Positions 42,959 through 52,500 of a stretch of DNA of 64,000 bases are shown one piece after another (positions within the stretch are counted from its first letter, which is position 1; each line of letters begins with the position of its first letter). The stretch covers positions 603,403 through 667,402 of the forward strand of contig NZ_QEWO01000003.1 in NCBI RefSeq assembly GCF_003402235.1. The letters are read 5' to 3'. A program made the position numbers and the translations under genes. The stretch is from Parahaliea mediterranea. GTDB taxonomy: Bacteria; Pseudomonadota; Gammaproteobacteria; Pseudomonadales; Halieaceae. The notes below the pieces were generated by a model, which worked only from the letters and a program-made list of their open reading frames with translations, did no database searches and was not told the origin of the DNA.

Positions 42959-44431
42959 ATGAAACTGCACAATGCCCTCGTCTTTCTGCTCGGCCCTCTG
43001 CTCGGCCTTGGTGCAACACTGCAGCTCACCGGTTGCGCCAGCAGCGCATCCTCCGGCGGCTCCGGCGTGGTGGTCACCGCTGGCGGGCGCCAGGTCACCA
43101 TCGACGACGAGAGCGACGAGCTGTACGCCAAGATGATGGAAGAGGGCGCCGCCTACGACGACCCGGAAGTGCAGGCCTATGTCGATCGCATTGGCCAGCG
43201 CCTGGTGGCCAACAGCGACCAACCGAATGACACCTTTATCTTCACCGTCATCGACAGCCCCGACATCAACGCCTTTGCCACCCCCGGCGGCTATATCTAC
43301 GTTAACCGCGGCCTGCTGGCCTACCTGGACAACGAGGCGGAACTGGCCGGTGTGCTGTCCCACGAGATTGCCCACGTTACCGCCAACCACCACGGCCGGC
43401 AGAAAAGCGGGCGCATTACCAACCAGGTGATCGCCACCACCGCCTACATCCTCACCGGCAGCGGCGATTTGGCGGACGCCTCCACCATGTACGGCCAGGA
43501 GCTGCTGAGCGGCTATGGCCGCGAGCACGAACTGGAAGCCGATGGCCTGGGTGCCAAGTACATGCACAAGGCCGGCTACGATGCCCAGGAGCTGCTGGAA
43601 GTCATCGGCGTGCTGAAGGACCAGGAGCAGTACCAGCGGGTGAAGGCGCGCACCGCCGGCAAACCCTCCGGCACCTATCACGGCCTGTACGCCACCCACC
43701 CGCGCAACGACCAGCGCCTGCAAACCGTCATCCGCACCGCCGGCGAACTGGACGACGACGCGCGCTCCCCCGACCCCATCGTGCCCGGGGAGTTCAAGCA
43801 GCACATGGACGGGTTGGTGTTCGGCCCCTCCATCCAGGGCCAGAAGGAGGAAAACCGCTACTACCACAACAAGCTGGCCTTCACCTTTGCCCACCCACCG
43901 GGCTGGACGGTGAGCACCGGCTCCTCCGCCATTGTGGCCACGGCGCCCCAGGGCGCGGCCAACCTGGCCATCACCATTGCCCGGCGCGATGCCAGCCAGA
44001 CGCCGGAACAGGCCCTGCGCAGCAGCGCCAGCGGCGACCTGAGTGACGGCCGGGTGCTGGAACAGGCGGGGCTGACTGGCTATGCCGCGGTGGCTTCCAG
44101 CGGCGGCACATCCAAACGGCTGGCGGTGATCGACTACAAAGGGCTGAACTACCGCTTCGAGGGCGCGGCGGGCGATTTCGCCGCCATGGACAAGACCCTG
44201 CTGGAGATGATCGAGAGCTTCCGCCCCCTGCTGGACCGGGAGCGCCAGAGCGGCACGCCAATGTACGTGCGCTATGTGCAGGTGCCCCGGGGCGCCACCT
44301 TCGCCAGTATCGCCAGCAGCATCCGCATTCCCGATGCCGAGGCGCAGCTGCGCCTGCTGAACGGGTTTTACCCGCGTGGCGAACCGCGCACCGGGGACTG
44401 GATCAAAGTCATCCAGCCGGGTACGCCCTGA
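42959..44431 (+). CDS. M48 family metalloprotease lipoprotein (operon gene 13)
   Basis: 490 residues. Lipobox LQLTGC (about residue 26). Zinc protease motif HEIAHV (HExxH) and the downstream third ligand in ELEADGLGAKYM place it in the M48 (BepA/LoiP-like) group. After about residue 290 there is an additional alpha/beta domain (LAFTFAHPPGWTVSTGSSAIVATAP) and a C-terminal part with LysM-like character (RGATFASIASSIRIPDAEAQLRLLNG...GDWIKVIQ). It could process or quality-control the lipoproteins of the operon. Confidence 0.85.
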   Translation: MKLHNALVFLLGPLLGLGATLQLTGCASSASSGGSGVVVTAGGRQVTIDDESDELYAKMMEEGAAYDDPEVQAYVDRIGQRLVANSDQPNDTFIFTVIDSPDINAFATPGGYIYVNRGLLAYLDNEAELAGVLSHEIAHVTANHHGRQKSGRITNQVIATTAYILTGSGDLADASTMYGQELLSGYGREHELEADGLGAKYMHKAGYDAQELLEVIGVLKDQEQYQRVKARTAGKPSGTYHGLYATHPRNDQRLQTVIRTAGELDDDARSPDPIVPGEFKQHMDGLVFGPSIQGQKEENRYYHNKLAFTFAHPPGWTVSTGSSAIVATAPQGAANLAITIARRDASQTPEQALRSSASGDLSDGRVLEQAGLTGYAAVASSGGTSKRLAVIDYKGLNYRFEGAAGDFAAMDKTLLEMIESFRPLLDRERQSGTPMYVRYVQVPRGATFASIASSIRIPDAEAQLRLLNGFYPRGEPRTGDWIKVIQPGTP

Positions 44432-44449
44432 GGCTGTAAAACCGGCAGG

Positions 44450-44791
44450 TCAGTGCCGGGTAGCGCTGTCGCCGCCTGGCCTGTCCTGCACCAGCACCCA
44501 GGGCGCGGCAACCACCGCCCACAACAGGGCGTCGGCCTGGTACCAGCCAAGGGCTTCGTCGTCGCTGACCGGCGCCACTTGAGCGGTGTCGATCCAGGCC
44601 TCGAACTGGGCGGTGTTATCCAGCCCCAATTGCACCGCCACTTCCACCAGATCCAGCCCCGGCGCAACGCGGATGACACTGCCGTGGGCGTAGTAGGTTT
44701 GCAGGTCGTGCCAACGGATACGGGCTGTCTGGCCGTGGTATTCGCGCCGCAGCAGCGCTTCCCGGCCATCGGCCTGCGGCGCATCAGCCAT
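44450..44791 (-). CDS. DUF2288 domain protein
   Basis: 113 residues from the ATG at 44791. The core ETAR-like opening QTARIRWHDLQTYYAHGSVIRVAPGLDLVEVA and the end ALLWAVVAAPWVLVQDR match DUF2288, a small cytoplasmic family of unknown function. It overlaps the end of the upstream metallo-hydrolase gene by eight bases and converges with the envelope operon. Confidence 0.85.
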   Translation of the reverse strand: MADAPQADGREALLRREYHGQTARIRWHDLQTYYAHGSVIRVAPGLDLVEVAVQLGLDNTAQFEAWIDTAQVAPVSDDEALGWYQADALLWAVVAAPWVLVQDRPGGDSATRH

Positions 44792-45434
44792 AGCGGGAAT
44801 CCGCCACGAAGGGGTTGCTCTGGCGCTCCTGGCCAAAGGTCGAGGTGGGCCCGTGGCCGGGAATGAAGGTGATGTCATCGCCCAGGGGGAACAGCTTGCC
44901 GCGAATGGCGCTAATCAAGTCCTCGTGATTGCCCCGGGGGAAGTCGGTGCGGCCGATGGACCCCTGGAACAGCACATCCCCCACCCAGGCCAGGCGCTGG
45001 CCATCGTGCAGGAACACCACATGGCCCGGCGTGTGCCCGGGGCAGTGGAACACCTGCAGGGTCTGTTCGCCCACGGTGACGGTGTCGCCATCGTCCAGCC
45101 AGCGGTCCGGCACAAAGGCATCCGCGTGGGGAAAGCCCGACATCTGGCACCACTCGGGCAGCTTGGCAATCCAGAAGTCATCTTCTTTCTGCGGGCCTTC
45201 AATCGGCACGCCGAGTTGCTGGCGCAGCACATCCGATGCAGCGCAGTGATCCATGTGGCCGTGGGTCAGCAGAATTTTTTCCACCGTGGCGCCCAGGGAA
45301 TCAACCGCGGCGAGTATGCGCTCCACATCCCCGCCCGGGTCGACAATGGCCGCCTTGCCGGTGGCCTCGCATTTGAGGATGGAGCAGTTCTGCTGGTAGG
45401 CCGTCACCGGCACGATAGTCACTTTGATCGACAT
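44784..45434 (-). CDS. MBL-fold metallo-hydrolase (glyoxalase II-like)
   Basis: 216 residues from the ATG at 45434. Metallo-beta-lactamase motif THGHMDHCA (HxHxDH), then HCPGHTPGHV and the terminal FIPGHGPTSTFGQER, typical of the YcbL/GloB-like group. It probably hydrolyses a thioester such as S-lactoylglutathione, but the full GloB C-terminal domain is absent. Longer open frame to 45485 is not supported by a start signal. Confidence 0.9.
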   Translation of the reverse strand: MSIKVTIVPVTAYQQNCSILKCEATGKAAIVDPGGDVERILAAVDSLGATVEKILLTHGHMDHCAASDVLRQQLGVPIEGPQKEDDFWIAKLPEWCQMSGFPHADAFVPDRWLDDGDTVTVGEQTLQVFHCPGHTPGHVVFLHDGQRLAWVGDVLFQGSIGRTDFPRGNHEDLISAIRGKLFPLGDDITFIPGHGPTSTFGQERQSNPFVADSRYG

Positions 45435-45477
45435 AAATTCTGACTTTCTGTTGGTGCACCCAGGCCGCAGTAGCGGT

Positions 45478-46770
45478 TCAGGCACCCTGTGATTGCTCTT
45501 CGATGTCCGCCTTCGGGTTCAGGTAGACACGCTCGTCCAGGTGGTTCTCGCTCTTGCCGACGATCACCGCCACCGTTGCATCCCCGGTCACATTCACCGC
45601 GGTGCGGATCATGTCCAGCAGGCGGTCGACGCCGATGATCAGGGCAATGCCCTCCACTGGCAGGCCCGCCTGGTCGAGCACCATGGCCAGGGTAATCAGG
45701 CCCACGCCGGGCACCGCCGCAGTGCCGATGGAGGCCAGCGTGGCGGTGAGGATAACGGTGAGGTAGGCGGTGAGGGAAAGATCAACACCGTACACCTGGG
45801 CGATAAACACCGTGGCCACCCCCTGCATGATGGCGGTGCCATCCATGTTGATGGTGGCGCCCAGCGGCACGGTAAAGCCGGCAACCGAATTGTGCACGCC
45901 CAGGCGGCGCTCCACCGTGCGCAGGGTAACCGGCAGGGTGGCGCCGGAAGACGCGGTGCTGAAGGCAAAGGCCCACACCGAGCGCATCTTCTGCATCATG
46001 ATGCGCGGCGGCAGGCCGGTGAGGGATTTGAGCAGCAGGCTGTAAACCACCACGGCGTGGAAGATCAGCACCACCAGCACCGTCAGGAAGTAAGCCCCCA
46101 GGTCGACAATGGCACTGATGCCCATGTCCGAGAACAGGCTGGCCAGCAGGGCAAACACCCCATAGGGCGCCAGCTCCATGAGAATGCCCACCATGCGCAT
46201 GACCACCTCTTCCAGGTCGCGGAAGAAATCCGCCATCCGGCGCCCCGCCTCGCCGGCGTGGGAAATGGCGTAGCCAAACAGCAGGGCGAAGACGATGATC
46301 TGCAGCATGTTGCCTTCGGCCATCGCCGCCACCGGGTTGGACGGCACAATGTTGGCCAGCACATCAATCAGCGGCGGCGGCGCGGTGACTTCAAACTCCG
46401 CGCTGCCCGGCAACGAAACGTGGGTGCCCGGCCCCACCAGCACCGCCACCAGCAAAGCGGTGCTGATGGCAATGGCCGTGGTGACCAGGTAGAAGATCAT
46501 GGTCTTGGCGGCAATCGGCCCCATGCGGGCGCTGTCACCAAGCGAGCTGGATCCGCAAATCAGCGACACCAGTACCAGCGGCACCACCAGCAGCTTGAGG
46601 GAGGCGATAAACACCCGCCCCACCAGTTCCAGCACACCGTCCACCACGTAGGTTTGGATGATGTTGTGGAAGCCGGCGGAAATGCCGGAACTGCCGAGAA
46701 TCAAATCCAGCAGCGAGCCGAACAGAATGCCGGCCACCATGGCGATAAGAATGCGATTGGTCAGGCTCAT
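45478..46770 (-). CDS. Dicarboxylate/amino acid:cation symporter (DAACS/SLC1 family)
   Basis: 430 residues with about eight membrane helices and the two re-entrant loops of the family. The signature FSTASSGATLPVTL (HP1) and NMDGTAIMQGVATVFIA (TM7 NMDGT motif) are intact, followed by GTAAVPGVGL (HP2). It transports acidic amino acids or C4-dicarboxylates with Na+ or H+. Selectivity not assigned. Adjacent to the MBL hydrolase on the same strand. Confidence 0.93.
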   Translation of the reverse strand: MSLTNRILIAMVAGILFGSLLDLILGSSGISAGFHNIIQTYVVDGVLELVGRVFIASLKLLVVPLVLVSLICGSSSLGDSARMGPIAAKTMIFYLVTTAIAISTALLVAVLVGPGTHVSLPGSAEFEVTAPPPLIDVLANIVPSNPVAAMAEGNMLQIIVFALLFGYAISHAGEAGRRMADFFRDLEEVVMRMVGILMELAPYGVFALLASLFSDMGISAIVDLGAYFLTVLVVLIFHAVVVYSLLLKSLTGLPPRIMMQKMRSVWAFAFSTASSGATLPVTLRTVERRLGVHNSVAGFTVPLGATINMDGTAIMQGVATVFIAQVYGVDLSLTAYLTVILTATLASIGTAAVPGVGLITLAMVLDQAGLPVEGIALIIGVDRLLDMIRTAVNVTGDATVAVIVGKSENHLDERVYLNPKADIEEQSQGA

Positions 46771-46801
46771 AACGCGGCTCTTGTTATTGAATGTGCAATG
46801 A

Positions 46802-47086
46802 TCAGCCGGAAGCGGCCGGGGTTGCCGCGCTGGCCTGGGCGCAGGCGCCCTTCAGGTAGCTCACTACCTCGTCGTGGGCGCAGGCATTGCAGGGCGAGGA
46901 ATAATCCGTACGGCCACCGCCTCGCAGTTCACCGCACACCGGGTCGTACTCCATGGTGCACACCTGCGGGCGGGGCTCGCTGCACTGCCCCGTCAGGCTG
47001 TCGGCGGGGGCGGTGGGAGGGGGCGGCGGAGCGGCACTACAGGCGGCAAAAAGCAAGGTCAGGGAAAGCAGCGCGGCTCGCGGCAT
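46802..47086 (-). CDS. Kazal-type inhibitor domain lipoprotein
   Basis: 94 residues. Signal peptide with lipobox-like LLFAAC (Cys16), then a Pro-rich spacer and one Kazal-like domain: C...QVCTMEYDPVCGEL...DYSSPCNACAHDEVV...KGAC, giving six Cys in the expected order with the PVCG core. Kazal domains inhibit serine proteases; bacterial versions probably protect the cell from host, predator or environmental proteases. A 31-base gap separates it from the symporter gene on the same strand. Confidence 0.8.
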   Translation of the reverse strand: MPRAALLSLTLLFAACSAAPPPPPTAPADSLTGQCSEPRPQVCTMEYDPVCGELRGGGRTDYSSPCNACAHDEVVSYLKGACAQASAATPAASG

Positions 47087-47167
47087 GAACGGGGCTCCGG
47101 GGACAGAATTAACAGGCGCAAGCCTACCACTGTCCGGCCCCGAACGCAGCCGCGGGCCGCCGCTGGC

Positions 47168-48007
47168 TCAGGCGAACTCGCCGGCCTGATAGTCGCGAAT
47201 GGCCTGCTCGATCTGTGCCTGGGTATTCATCACAAACGGCCCGTAGTGGGCCACCGGCTCACCCAGTGGCGGCCCGGCCAGCAGCAGGAACTCGGCGCCC
47301 TCGGGGCCGGCCTGCAGGGTCCAGCCATCCCCGGGGCCGGTCACCAGCAGTTGTTGGGGGCCCACCCTCTGGCCGCGCACCGCCAGGCTGCCCTGGTAGA
47401 GGTAGGCCAGCAGGGTGTGCCCAGCCTCGGCGGCCACACCAAGCGTGCCATCCGGCTGCAGGTGCACATCCAGCACCCCGGCCCGCTCGGCCAGTTCATG
47501 CAGGGGGCCACGCAGTGCGGCGCCATCCAGCTGCCAGTCACCGGCCACCGCCGTGGCGCTGAAGTGCCCGCCATCCAGGGTGGCCAGCTCAGCTGCCGGC
47601 ACATCGCGGTAGCGCGGCGGCGACATTTTCTCCGCCGCCGGCAGGTTCACCCAGAGCTGGAAGCCATGCAGGCCCCGCGTGTCCTGGGTGGGCATTTCCG
47701 AATGGATGATGCCGCGCCCCGCCGACATCCACTGGGCGCCACCACCGCGAATCTCGCCGCGATTGCCCTGGCTGTCCTGGTGAACAATGCCGCCGGCCTT
47801 CATGTAAGTGAGTGTTTGCATACCGCGATGAGGGTGCGGGGGAAAGCCGCCGGCAAAGTCCTCCCGGTAGTTGGAGCGCAACTCATCCACCATCAGGATG
47901 GGGTCCATCCCGGCGTGCCCCATGCCGGCAATGCGCTGGATGGCCACGCCATCACCGTCTCGGCTGGGGTGGGCGGGGCGAATTTCTATCACTTGTCGAG
48001 CGTTCAT
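47168..48007 (-). CDS. Pirin family protein
   Basis: 279 residues from the ATG at 48007 (GGAGG upstream). Double-cupin protein: N-terminal pirin domain with FPPHPHRGMQTLTYMKAGGIVHQDSQGN and SAGRGIIHSEMP, holding the metal-binding His/His/His/Glu set, and a C-terminal pirin_C domain ending GPFVMNTQAQIEQAIRDYQAGEF. Quercetinase activity is known for some members. The divergent LysR gene probably regulates it. Confidence 0.93.
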   Translation of the reverse strand: MNARQVIEIRPAHPSRDGDGVAIQRIAGMGHAGMDPILMVDELRSNYREDFAGGFPPHPHRGMQTLTYMKAGGIVHQDSQGNRGEIRGGGAQWMSAGRGIIHSEMPTQDTRGLHGFQLWVNLPAAEKMSPPRYRDVPAAELATLDGGHFSATAVAGDWQLDGAALRGPLHELAERAGVLDVHLQPDGTLGVAAEAGHTLLAYLYQGSLAVRGQRVGPQQLLVTGPGDGWTLQAGPEGAEFLLLAGPPLGEPVAHYGPFVMNTQAQIEQAIRDYQAGEFA

Positions 48008-48112
48008 GGCGCTGTCCTCCATCGTATTGGCGGCAGATTACGCTCGTTTTTATAGAACATAAATCGCATAATTTCGGCACATCTTTTCGATTAATACGAA
48101 CGAGGCCGCACC

Positions 48113-49012
48113 ATGAATCGCACCACCCTGGAACAATGGCGCATGCTGCAGGCGGTGGTCGAGCACGGCGGCTTCGCCCAGGCCGCCAGCGCCATCCACA
48201 AGAGCCAGTCCACCATCAACCACGCGGTGCACAAGCTGCAGGACCAGCTCGGCCTGCCCCTGCTGGAAGTGGTGGGCCGCAAGGCCCAGCTCACCCCCGC
48301 CGGCGAGTTGATGCTGCGCCGGGCCGCCCAGCTGCTGGAGCAGGCCGGCCAGCTGGAAACCCTGGCCGGCAGCCTGGCCCAGGGCACCGAGGCGGAAATT
48401 CGCATTGCCGTGGACGAGGTGTTCCCCTACGAACAACTGGCCTGCGCGCTGCACGACCTGGCCGGGGAGTTCCCCAACACCCGGGTGCAGCTGTATGAAA
48501 CCGTGCTCTCCGGCGGCCCGGAAATGCTGGTGAGCGCCCAGGTCGACCTGCTGATTGCCGGGCGTGTGCCAGAAGGCTTTCTGGGCGAAGCGTTGATGCG
48601 TGCCGAGTTCGTTGCCGTGGCCGCTCCCAGCCACGCCCTGTTACAGGTGGCGCGCCCCCTCAACCTGCAGGATCTGGCGGGGCAGCGGCAGATTGTGGTG
48701 CGCGACTCGGCGCTAGGCCAACGGGTGGATTCCGGTTGGCTGGGGGCGGAACAGCGCTGGACGGTCAGCCACATCGCCACCTCGGTGGACATGATTCGCC
48801 GCGGCATGGGTTTTGCCTGGCTACCGCGCTCGCGCGTGGACGCGGCCCTGGCGGCGGGGGAGCTGGTGGAACTGCCCCTGCAACAGGGCGCCCTGCGCTA
48901 CGTTGAGCTCTACCTCACCTATGCCGACCCGGAGCGGGTCGGCCCCGCCACCGCCCACCTGGCCGCGCTGCTGCGCCAGCAACCGGCCCTGACCCCACAG
49001 CCAGAAGGCTAA
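48113..49012 (+). CDS. LysR-family transcriptional regulator
   Basis: 299 residues. N-terminal winged HTH (about 4-62; FAQAASAIHKSQSTINHAVHKLQDQLGLPLLEV) and a C-terminal ligand-binding PBP-like domain. The shared intergenic region with pirin (48008-48112) holds an AT-rich stretch with T/A symmetry (TTATAGAACATAAATCGCATAA), a plausible LysR site. Confidence 0.92.
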   Translation: MNRTTLEQWRMLQAVVEHGGFAQAASAIHKSQSTINHAVHKLQDQLGLPLLEVVGRKAQLTPAGELMLRRAAQLLEQAGQLETLAGSLAQGTEAEIRIAVDEVFPYEQLACALHDLAGEFPNTRVQLYETVLSGGPEMLVSAQVDLLIAGRVPEGFLGEALMRAEFVAVAAPSHALLQVARPLNLQDLAGQRQIVVRDSALGQRVDSGWLGAEQRWTVSHIATSVDMIRRGMGFAWLPRSRVDAALAAGELVELPLQQGALRYVELYLTYADPERVGPATAHLAALLRQQPALTPQPEG

Positions 49013-49018
49013 CGCGGG

Positions 49019-49519
49019 TTACAGATCCAGCTCCCGCGGGAAAAGCCGGGCTTCCACCCTTGCCGGTGCCCGGGCCAGTTCCCCCCAGTTATCTATCGGC
49101 AGGGCCAGGCGGAGATAGCCCGCGGTGGGCAGGTTGTCGAGCACCGGCTGCGCCGCCAGGTGGTTGGCCAGGTCGGTGAAGGCCGGGTTGTGGCCAATCA
49201 AGAACAGCGACGCCTGCTGGGCCGGCACCGTCGGCAGCCATTCCATTAAATCGCGGTAGTTAAAGGTGTAGAGCGACTCGCAAATCTGATGGGGCTGCCC
49301 CGCCAGCGCAGGCCAGCCGGCACAGATGCCCTCCAGGGTCAGCCGGGCGCGCAGCGCCGGGCTGCAATACACCGGCTGGGGCCTGAGTTCACCCGCCAGT
49401 GCGCTGCCCATGCGCGGCGCATCGCGCTGGCCGCGTCGGTTGAGGGGGCGCTCCCAGTCTCTGAGTGCCGGGTTGCGCCAGGACGACTTGGCATGGCGCA
49501 ATAGGTGCAGGGTTTTCAA
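49019..49519 (-). CDS. sixA: SixA-like phosphohistidine phosphatase
   Basis: 166 residues of the histidine phosphatase branch. N-terminal LLRHAKSSW (RHG-type with the nucleophile His), and IGHNPAFTDLA later for the second catalytic His. The short length and WxNPALRDWERPLNRRG resemble SixA, which dephosphorylates His-phosphorylated phosphotransfer proteins. Convergent with the LysR gene. Confidence 0.87.
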   Translation of the reverse strand: MKTLHLLRHAKSSWRNPALRDWERPLNRRGQRDAPRMGSALAGELRPQPVYCSPALRARLTLEGICAGWPALAGQPHQICESLYTFNYRDLMEWLPTVPAQQASLFLIGHNPAFTDLANHLAAQPVLDNLPTAGYLRLALPIDNWGELARAPARVEARLFPRELDL

Positions 49520-49647
49520 GGCAGCGCTCCGGGTAAGGCGGCTCGATACAGTGTAGCCCGGCGCAAAGCGCTAGCCGAGCGACAACCACAATCTATACTG
49601 CAAGACAGGTTCGCCATTTTCGGCGACTGCCGCACGAGGAGCCCGCC

Positions 49648-50049
49648 ATGCTGCAATCCGTGAATCTGCGCGATTACATCCTGACCAACCCGGTCAAGGT
49701 GAAAGCAACAGACAACATCTTCGACGCCATGCAGGTGATTATCGACAACAAGATCTCCGGCGTCTGCGTGGTGGACGACCAGGGCAACCTCGTCGGCATC
49801 CTCTCCGAGCTGGACTGCCTGCGGGCCGCCCTGAGTGCCGTCTACAACGACGGCGGCGTCGGCGAAGTGAAGGACTACATGGCCAGCGACAACCTGGTGG
49901 TGGCCCACCCCGACGAGGATATCGTCGACGTCGCCCAGGACATGCTGATGAAAAACAAGCGCCGCCGGCCGGTGGTGGAAAACGGCAAGCTGGTGGGCCA
50001 GATCACCTGTCGCCAATTGCTGAGCGCCGTACGCCGTTTTCGCACCTGA
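49648..50049 (+). CDS. CBS-pair domain protein
   Basis: 133 residues with two CBS motifs (DNIFDAMQVIIDNKISGVCVVDDQGNLVGILSE and DEDIVDVAQDMLMKNKRRRPVVENGKLVGQITCRQLL). No extra domain, so a stand-alone adenine-nucleotide sensor; partner unknown. It lies just upstream of tex on the same strand (117 bases). Confidence 0.9.
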   Translation: MLQSVNLRDYILTNPVKVKATDNIFDAMQVIIDNKISGVCVVDDQGNLVGILSELDCLRAALSAVYNDGGVGEVKDYMASDNLVVAHPDEDIVDVAQDMLMKNKRRRPVVENGKLVGQITCRQLLSAVRRFRT

Positions 50050-50166
50050 GGTAACAGCGTCCGCCACTGGCAGCCACATCCAACGACAAATTTCCAGATC
50101 GTTTTCCCCCCGCGGCTCCCGCATAATGCGGGGGTTGTCCCTCCACATAGCTTGATCCAGAACGTC

Positions 50167-52485
50167 ATGACTACAGCCATTTCCCAGCGCATTGCGCAAG
50201 AGCTCGCCGTGCGCGAGCAACAGGTCACCGCCGCCGTTACCCTGCTGGACGAAGGCGCCACCGTGCCCTTCATCGCCCGCTACCGCAAAGAGGTCACTGG
50301 CGGCCTGGACGATACTCAGATGCGCCAGTTGGAAGACCGCCTGCACTATTTGCGGGACATGGAGGACCGGCGCCAGGCCATCCTCAACTCCATTGAAGAG
50401 CAGGGCAAGCTATCGCCGGAACTGAAAACATCCATCCTCGCCGCGGATACCAAGAACCGCCTGGAGGATCTCTACCTCCCCTACAAACCCAAGCGCCGCA
50501 CCAAGGCCCAGATTGCCCGGGAAGCGGGCCTTGAGCCGCTGGCCGAGGCCCTGCTGGCCGACCCGACCCTGGACCCGGAAGCCGAGGCTGCCGCCTACCT
50601 GAACGCCGATGCCGCCGTTACCGATGCCAAGGCGGCACTGGATGGCGCTCGCCAGATTCTGATGGAGCGCTTCGCCGAGGACGCCGACCTGCTGGCCCGG
50701 GTGCGCAGCTTTCTGGCCGACAACGTGCAGCTTGCCTCTCGCCTGGCGGACGGCAAAGAGCAGGAAGCGGCCAAATTCCGCGATTACTTTGAGCACACCG
50801 AAGCGCTGGCGAAGGTGCCCTCCCACCGCGCCCTGGCCATGTTCCGCGGCCGCAACGAAGGCTTTCTGCACCTGAGCCTGATGATGCACGCCGACGAAAA
50901 GCCCTCCGACGCCCACCCCTGCGAAGCGATGATTGCCGAACACTGGCAGATTGCCGACCAGGGCCGCGCGGCCGACCGCTGGCTGCTGGACACCGTGCGC
51001 TGGGCCTGGCGGGTAAAGCTGCTCACCCACCTGCAAACCGATCTGCTGGGGCAGTTGCGCGAACGCGCCGAGGCCGAGGCCATCGAGGTGTTCGCCAAGA
51101 ACCTCAAAGACCTGCTGCTGGCCGCGCCGGCCGGTGCCAAGGCTACCATCGGCCTCGACCCGGGGCTGCGCACCGGGGTGAAAGTGGCCGTGGTGGACGC
51201 CAACGGCAAGCTGCTGGACCACTGCGCCATCTTTCCCAACCCGCCGCAGAACCGCACAACCGAATCCGCCGCCAAGCTGCTGCAGCTGATCCAGAAATAC
51301 AACGTTGAGCTGATTGCCATCGGCAACGGCACCGCCAGCCGCGAGACCGACAAGTTCGTCGGCGACCTGCTGCGCCAGCACCCGGCCCTGACCACCAGCA
51401 AGGTCATCGTGAACGAAGCCGGCGCTTCCATCTACTCGGCCTCGGAGTTCGCGGCCCGGGAATTCCCCGACCTGGACGTGACCATTCGCGGCGCGGTGAG
51501 CATTGCGCGCCGCCTGCAGGACCCACTGGCGGAGCTGGTGAAGATCGAACCCAAATCGATCGGCGTGGGGCAATACCAGCACGATGTCAGCCAGGTGCAA
51601 TTGGCCCGGCAGCTGGACGCAGTGGTGGAAGACTGTGTGAACGCCGTGGGCGTTGATGTGAACACGGCGTCCGTCCCGCTGCTCACCCGCGTGTCGGGGC
51701 TCAACCAGAGCATCGCCAGTAACATCGTGGCCCTGCGCGACGAGGCCGGCAGCTTTGCCAATCGCAAGGCACTGTTAAAGGTGGCGCGTTTCGGCGACAA
51801 AACCTTTGAGCAGGCCGCAGGCTTTTTGCGCATCAGTGGCGGCGACAACCCGCTGGACGCCTCCGCCGTGCACCCGGAATCTTACGGTGTGGTGGAGGCC
51901 ATTGCCGAGCGCTGCCAACGCGAGGTGGCCGGCATCATCGGCGACAGCCGCTTCCTGCGCAGCCTGAAGGCCGCTGACTACACCAGCGACACAGTAGGGC
52001 TGCCCACCGTGGTGGACATTATCAGCGAACTGGACAAACCCGGCCGCGACCCGCGCCCTGAGTTCCGCATGGCAACCTTCCAGGACGGCGTGGAAAAAAT
52101 TTCCGACCTGCGCCCGGACATGGTGCTGGAAGGTACAGTGACCAACGTGACCAACTTCGGCGCCTTCGTTGATATCGGCGTGCACCAGGACGGCCTGGTT
52201 CACATCTCCGCCCTGGCGGAAAAGTTCGTGAAAGACCCGCGGGATGTGGTCAAGGCCGGCGACATTGTGAAAGTGAAGGTCATGGAAGTGGACGAGGCGC
52301 GCAAGCGCATCGGCCTCAGCATGCGCATGAGCGACAAGGCCGGCGAGCAGGCCGGTACCTCGCGCGGCGAACCGCGCCGGGGTGGCGGCGGTCGCGGCGG
52401 CAATGCACGCCCACCCCGCAACGACAAGCCGGCGGCCAACAATGCTTTTGCCGCCGCCTTTGCCAACGCCCGCAAGGGGCGCTGA
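50167..52485 (+). CDS. tex: Tex family RNA-binding transcriptional accessory protein
   Basis: 772 residues from the ATG at 50167. Tex N-terminal helical domain ([20 protein letters not shown]), YqgF-like RNase H fold ([19 protein letters not shown]), HhH region ([23 protein letters not shown]), and C-terminal S1 domain ([31 protein letters not shown]). Ends in an Arg/Gly/Ala-rich tail ([12 protein letters not shown]), useful for RNA contacts. Length is typical. Confidence 0.97.
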   Translation: MTTAISQRIAQELAVREQQVTAAVTLLDEGATVPFIARYRKEVTGGLDDTQMRQLEDRLHYLRDMEDRRQAILNSIEEQGKLSPELKTSILAADTKNRLEDLYLPYKPKRRTKAQIAREAGLEPLAEALLADPTLDPEAEAAAYLNADAAVTDAKAALDGARQILMERFAEDADLLARVRSFLADNVQLASRLADGKEQEAAKFRDYFEHTEALAKVPSHRALAMFRGRNEGFLHLSLMMHADEKPSDAHPCEAMIAEHWQIADQGRAADRWLLDTVRWAWRVKLLTHLQTDLLGQLRERAEAEAIEVFAKNLKDLLLAAPAGAKATIGLDPGLRTGVKVAVVDANGKLLDHCAIFPNPPQNRTTESAAKLLQLIQKYNVELIAIGNGTASRETDKFVGDLLRQHPALTTSKVIVNEAGASIYSASEFAAREFPDLDVTIRGAVSIARRLQDPLAELVKIEPKSIGVGQYQHDVSQVQLARQLDAVVEDCVNAVGVDVNTASVPLLTRVSGLNQSIASNIVALRDEAGSFANRKALLKVARFGDKTFEQAAGFLRISGGDNPLDASAVHPESYGVVEAIAERCQREVAGIIGDSRFLRSLKAADYTSDTVGLPTVVDIISELDKPGRDPRPEFRMATFQDGVEKISDLRPDMVLEGTVTNVTNFGAFVDIGVHQDGLVHISALAEKFVKDPRDVVKAGDIVKVKVMEVDEARKRIGLSMRMSDKAGEQAGTSRGEPRRGGGGRGGNARPPRNDKPAANNAFAAAFANARKGR

Positions 52486-52500
52486 GCAACGCCGGTTGCC

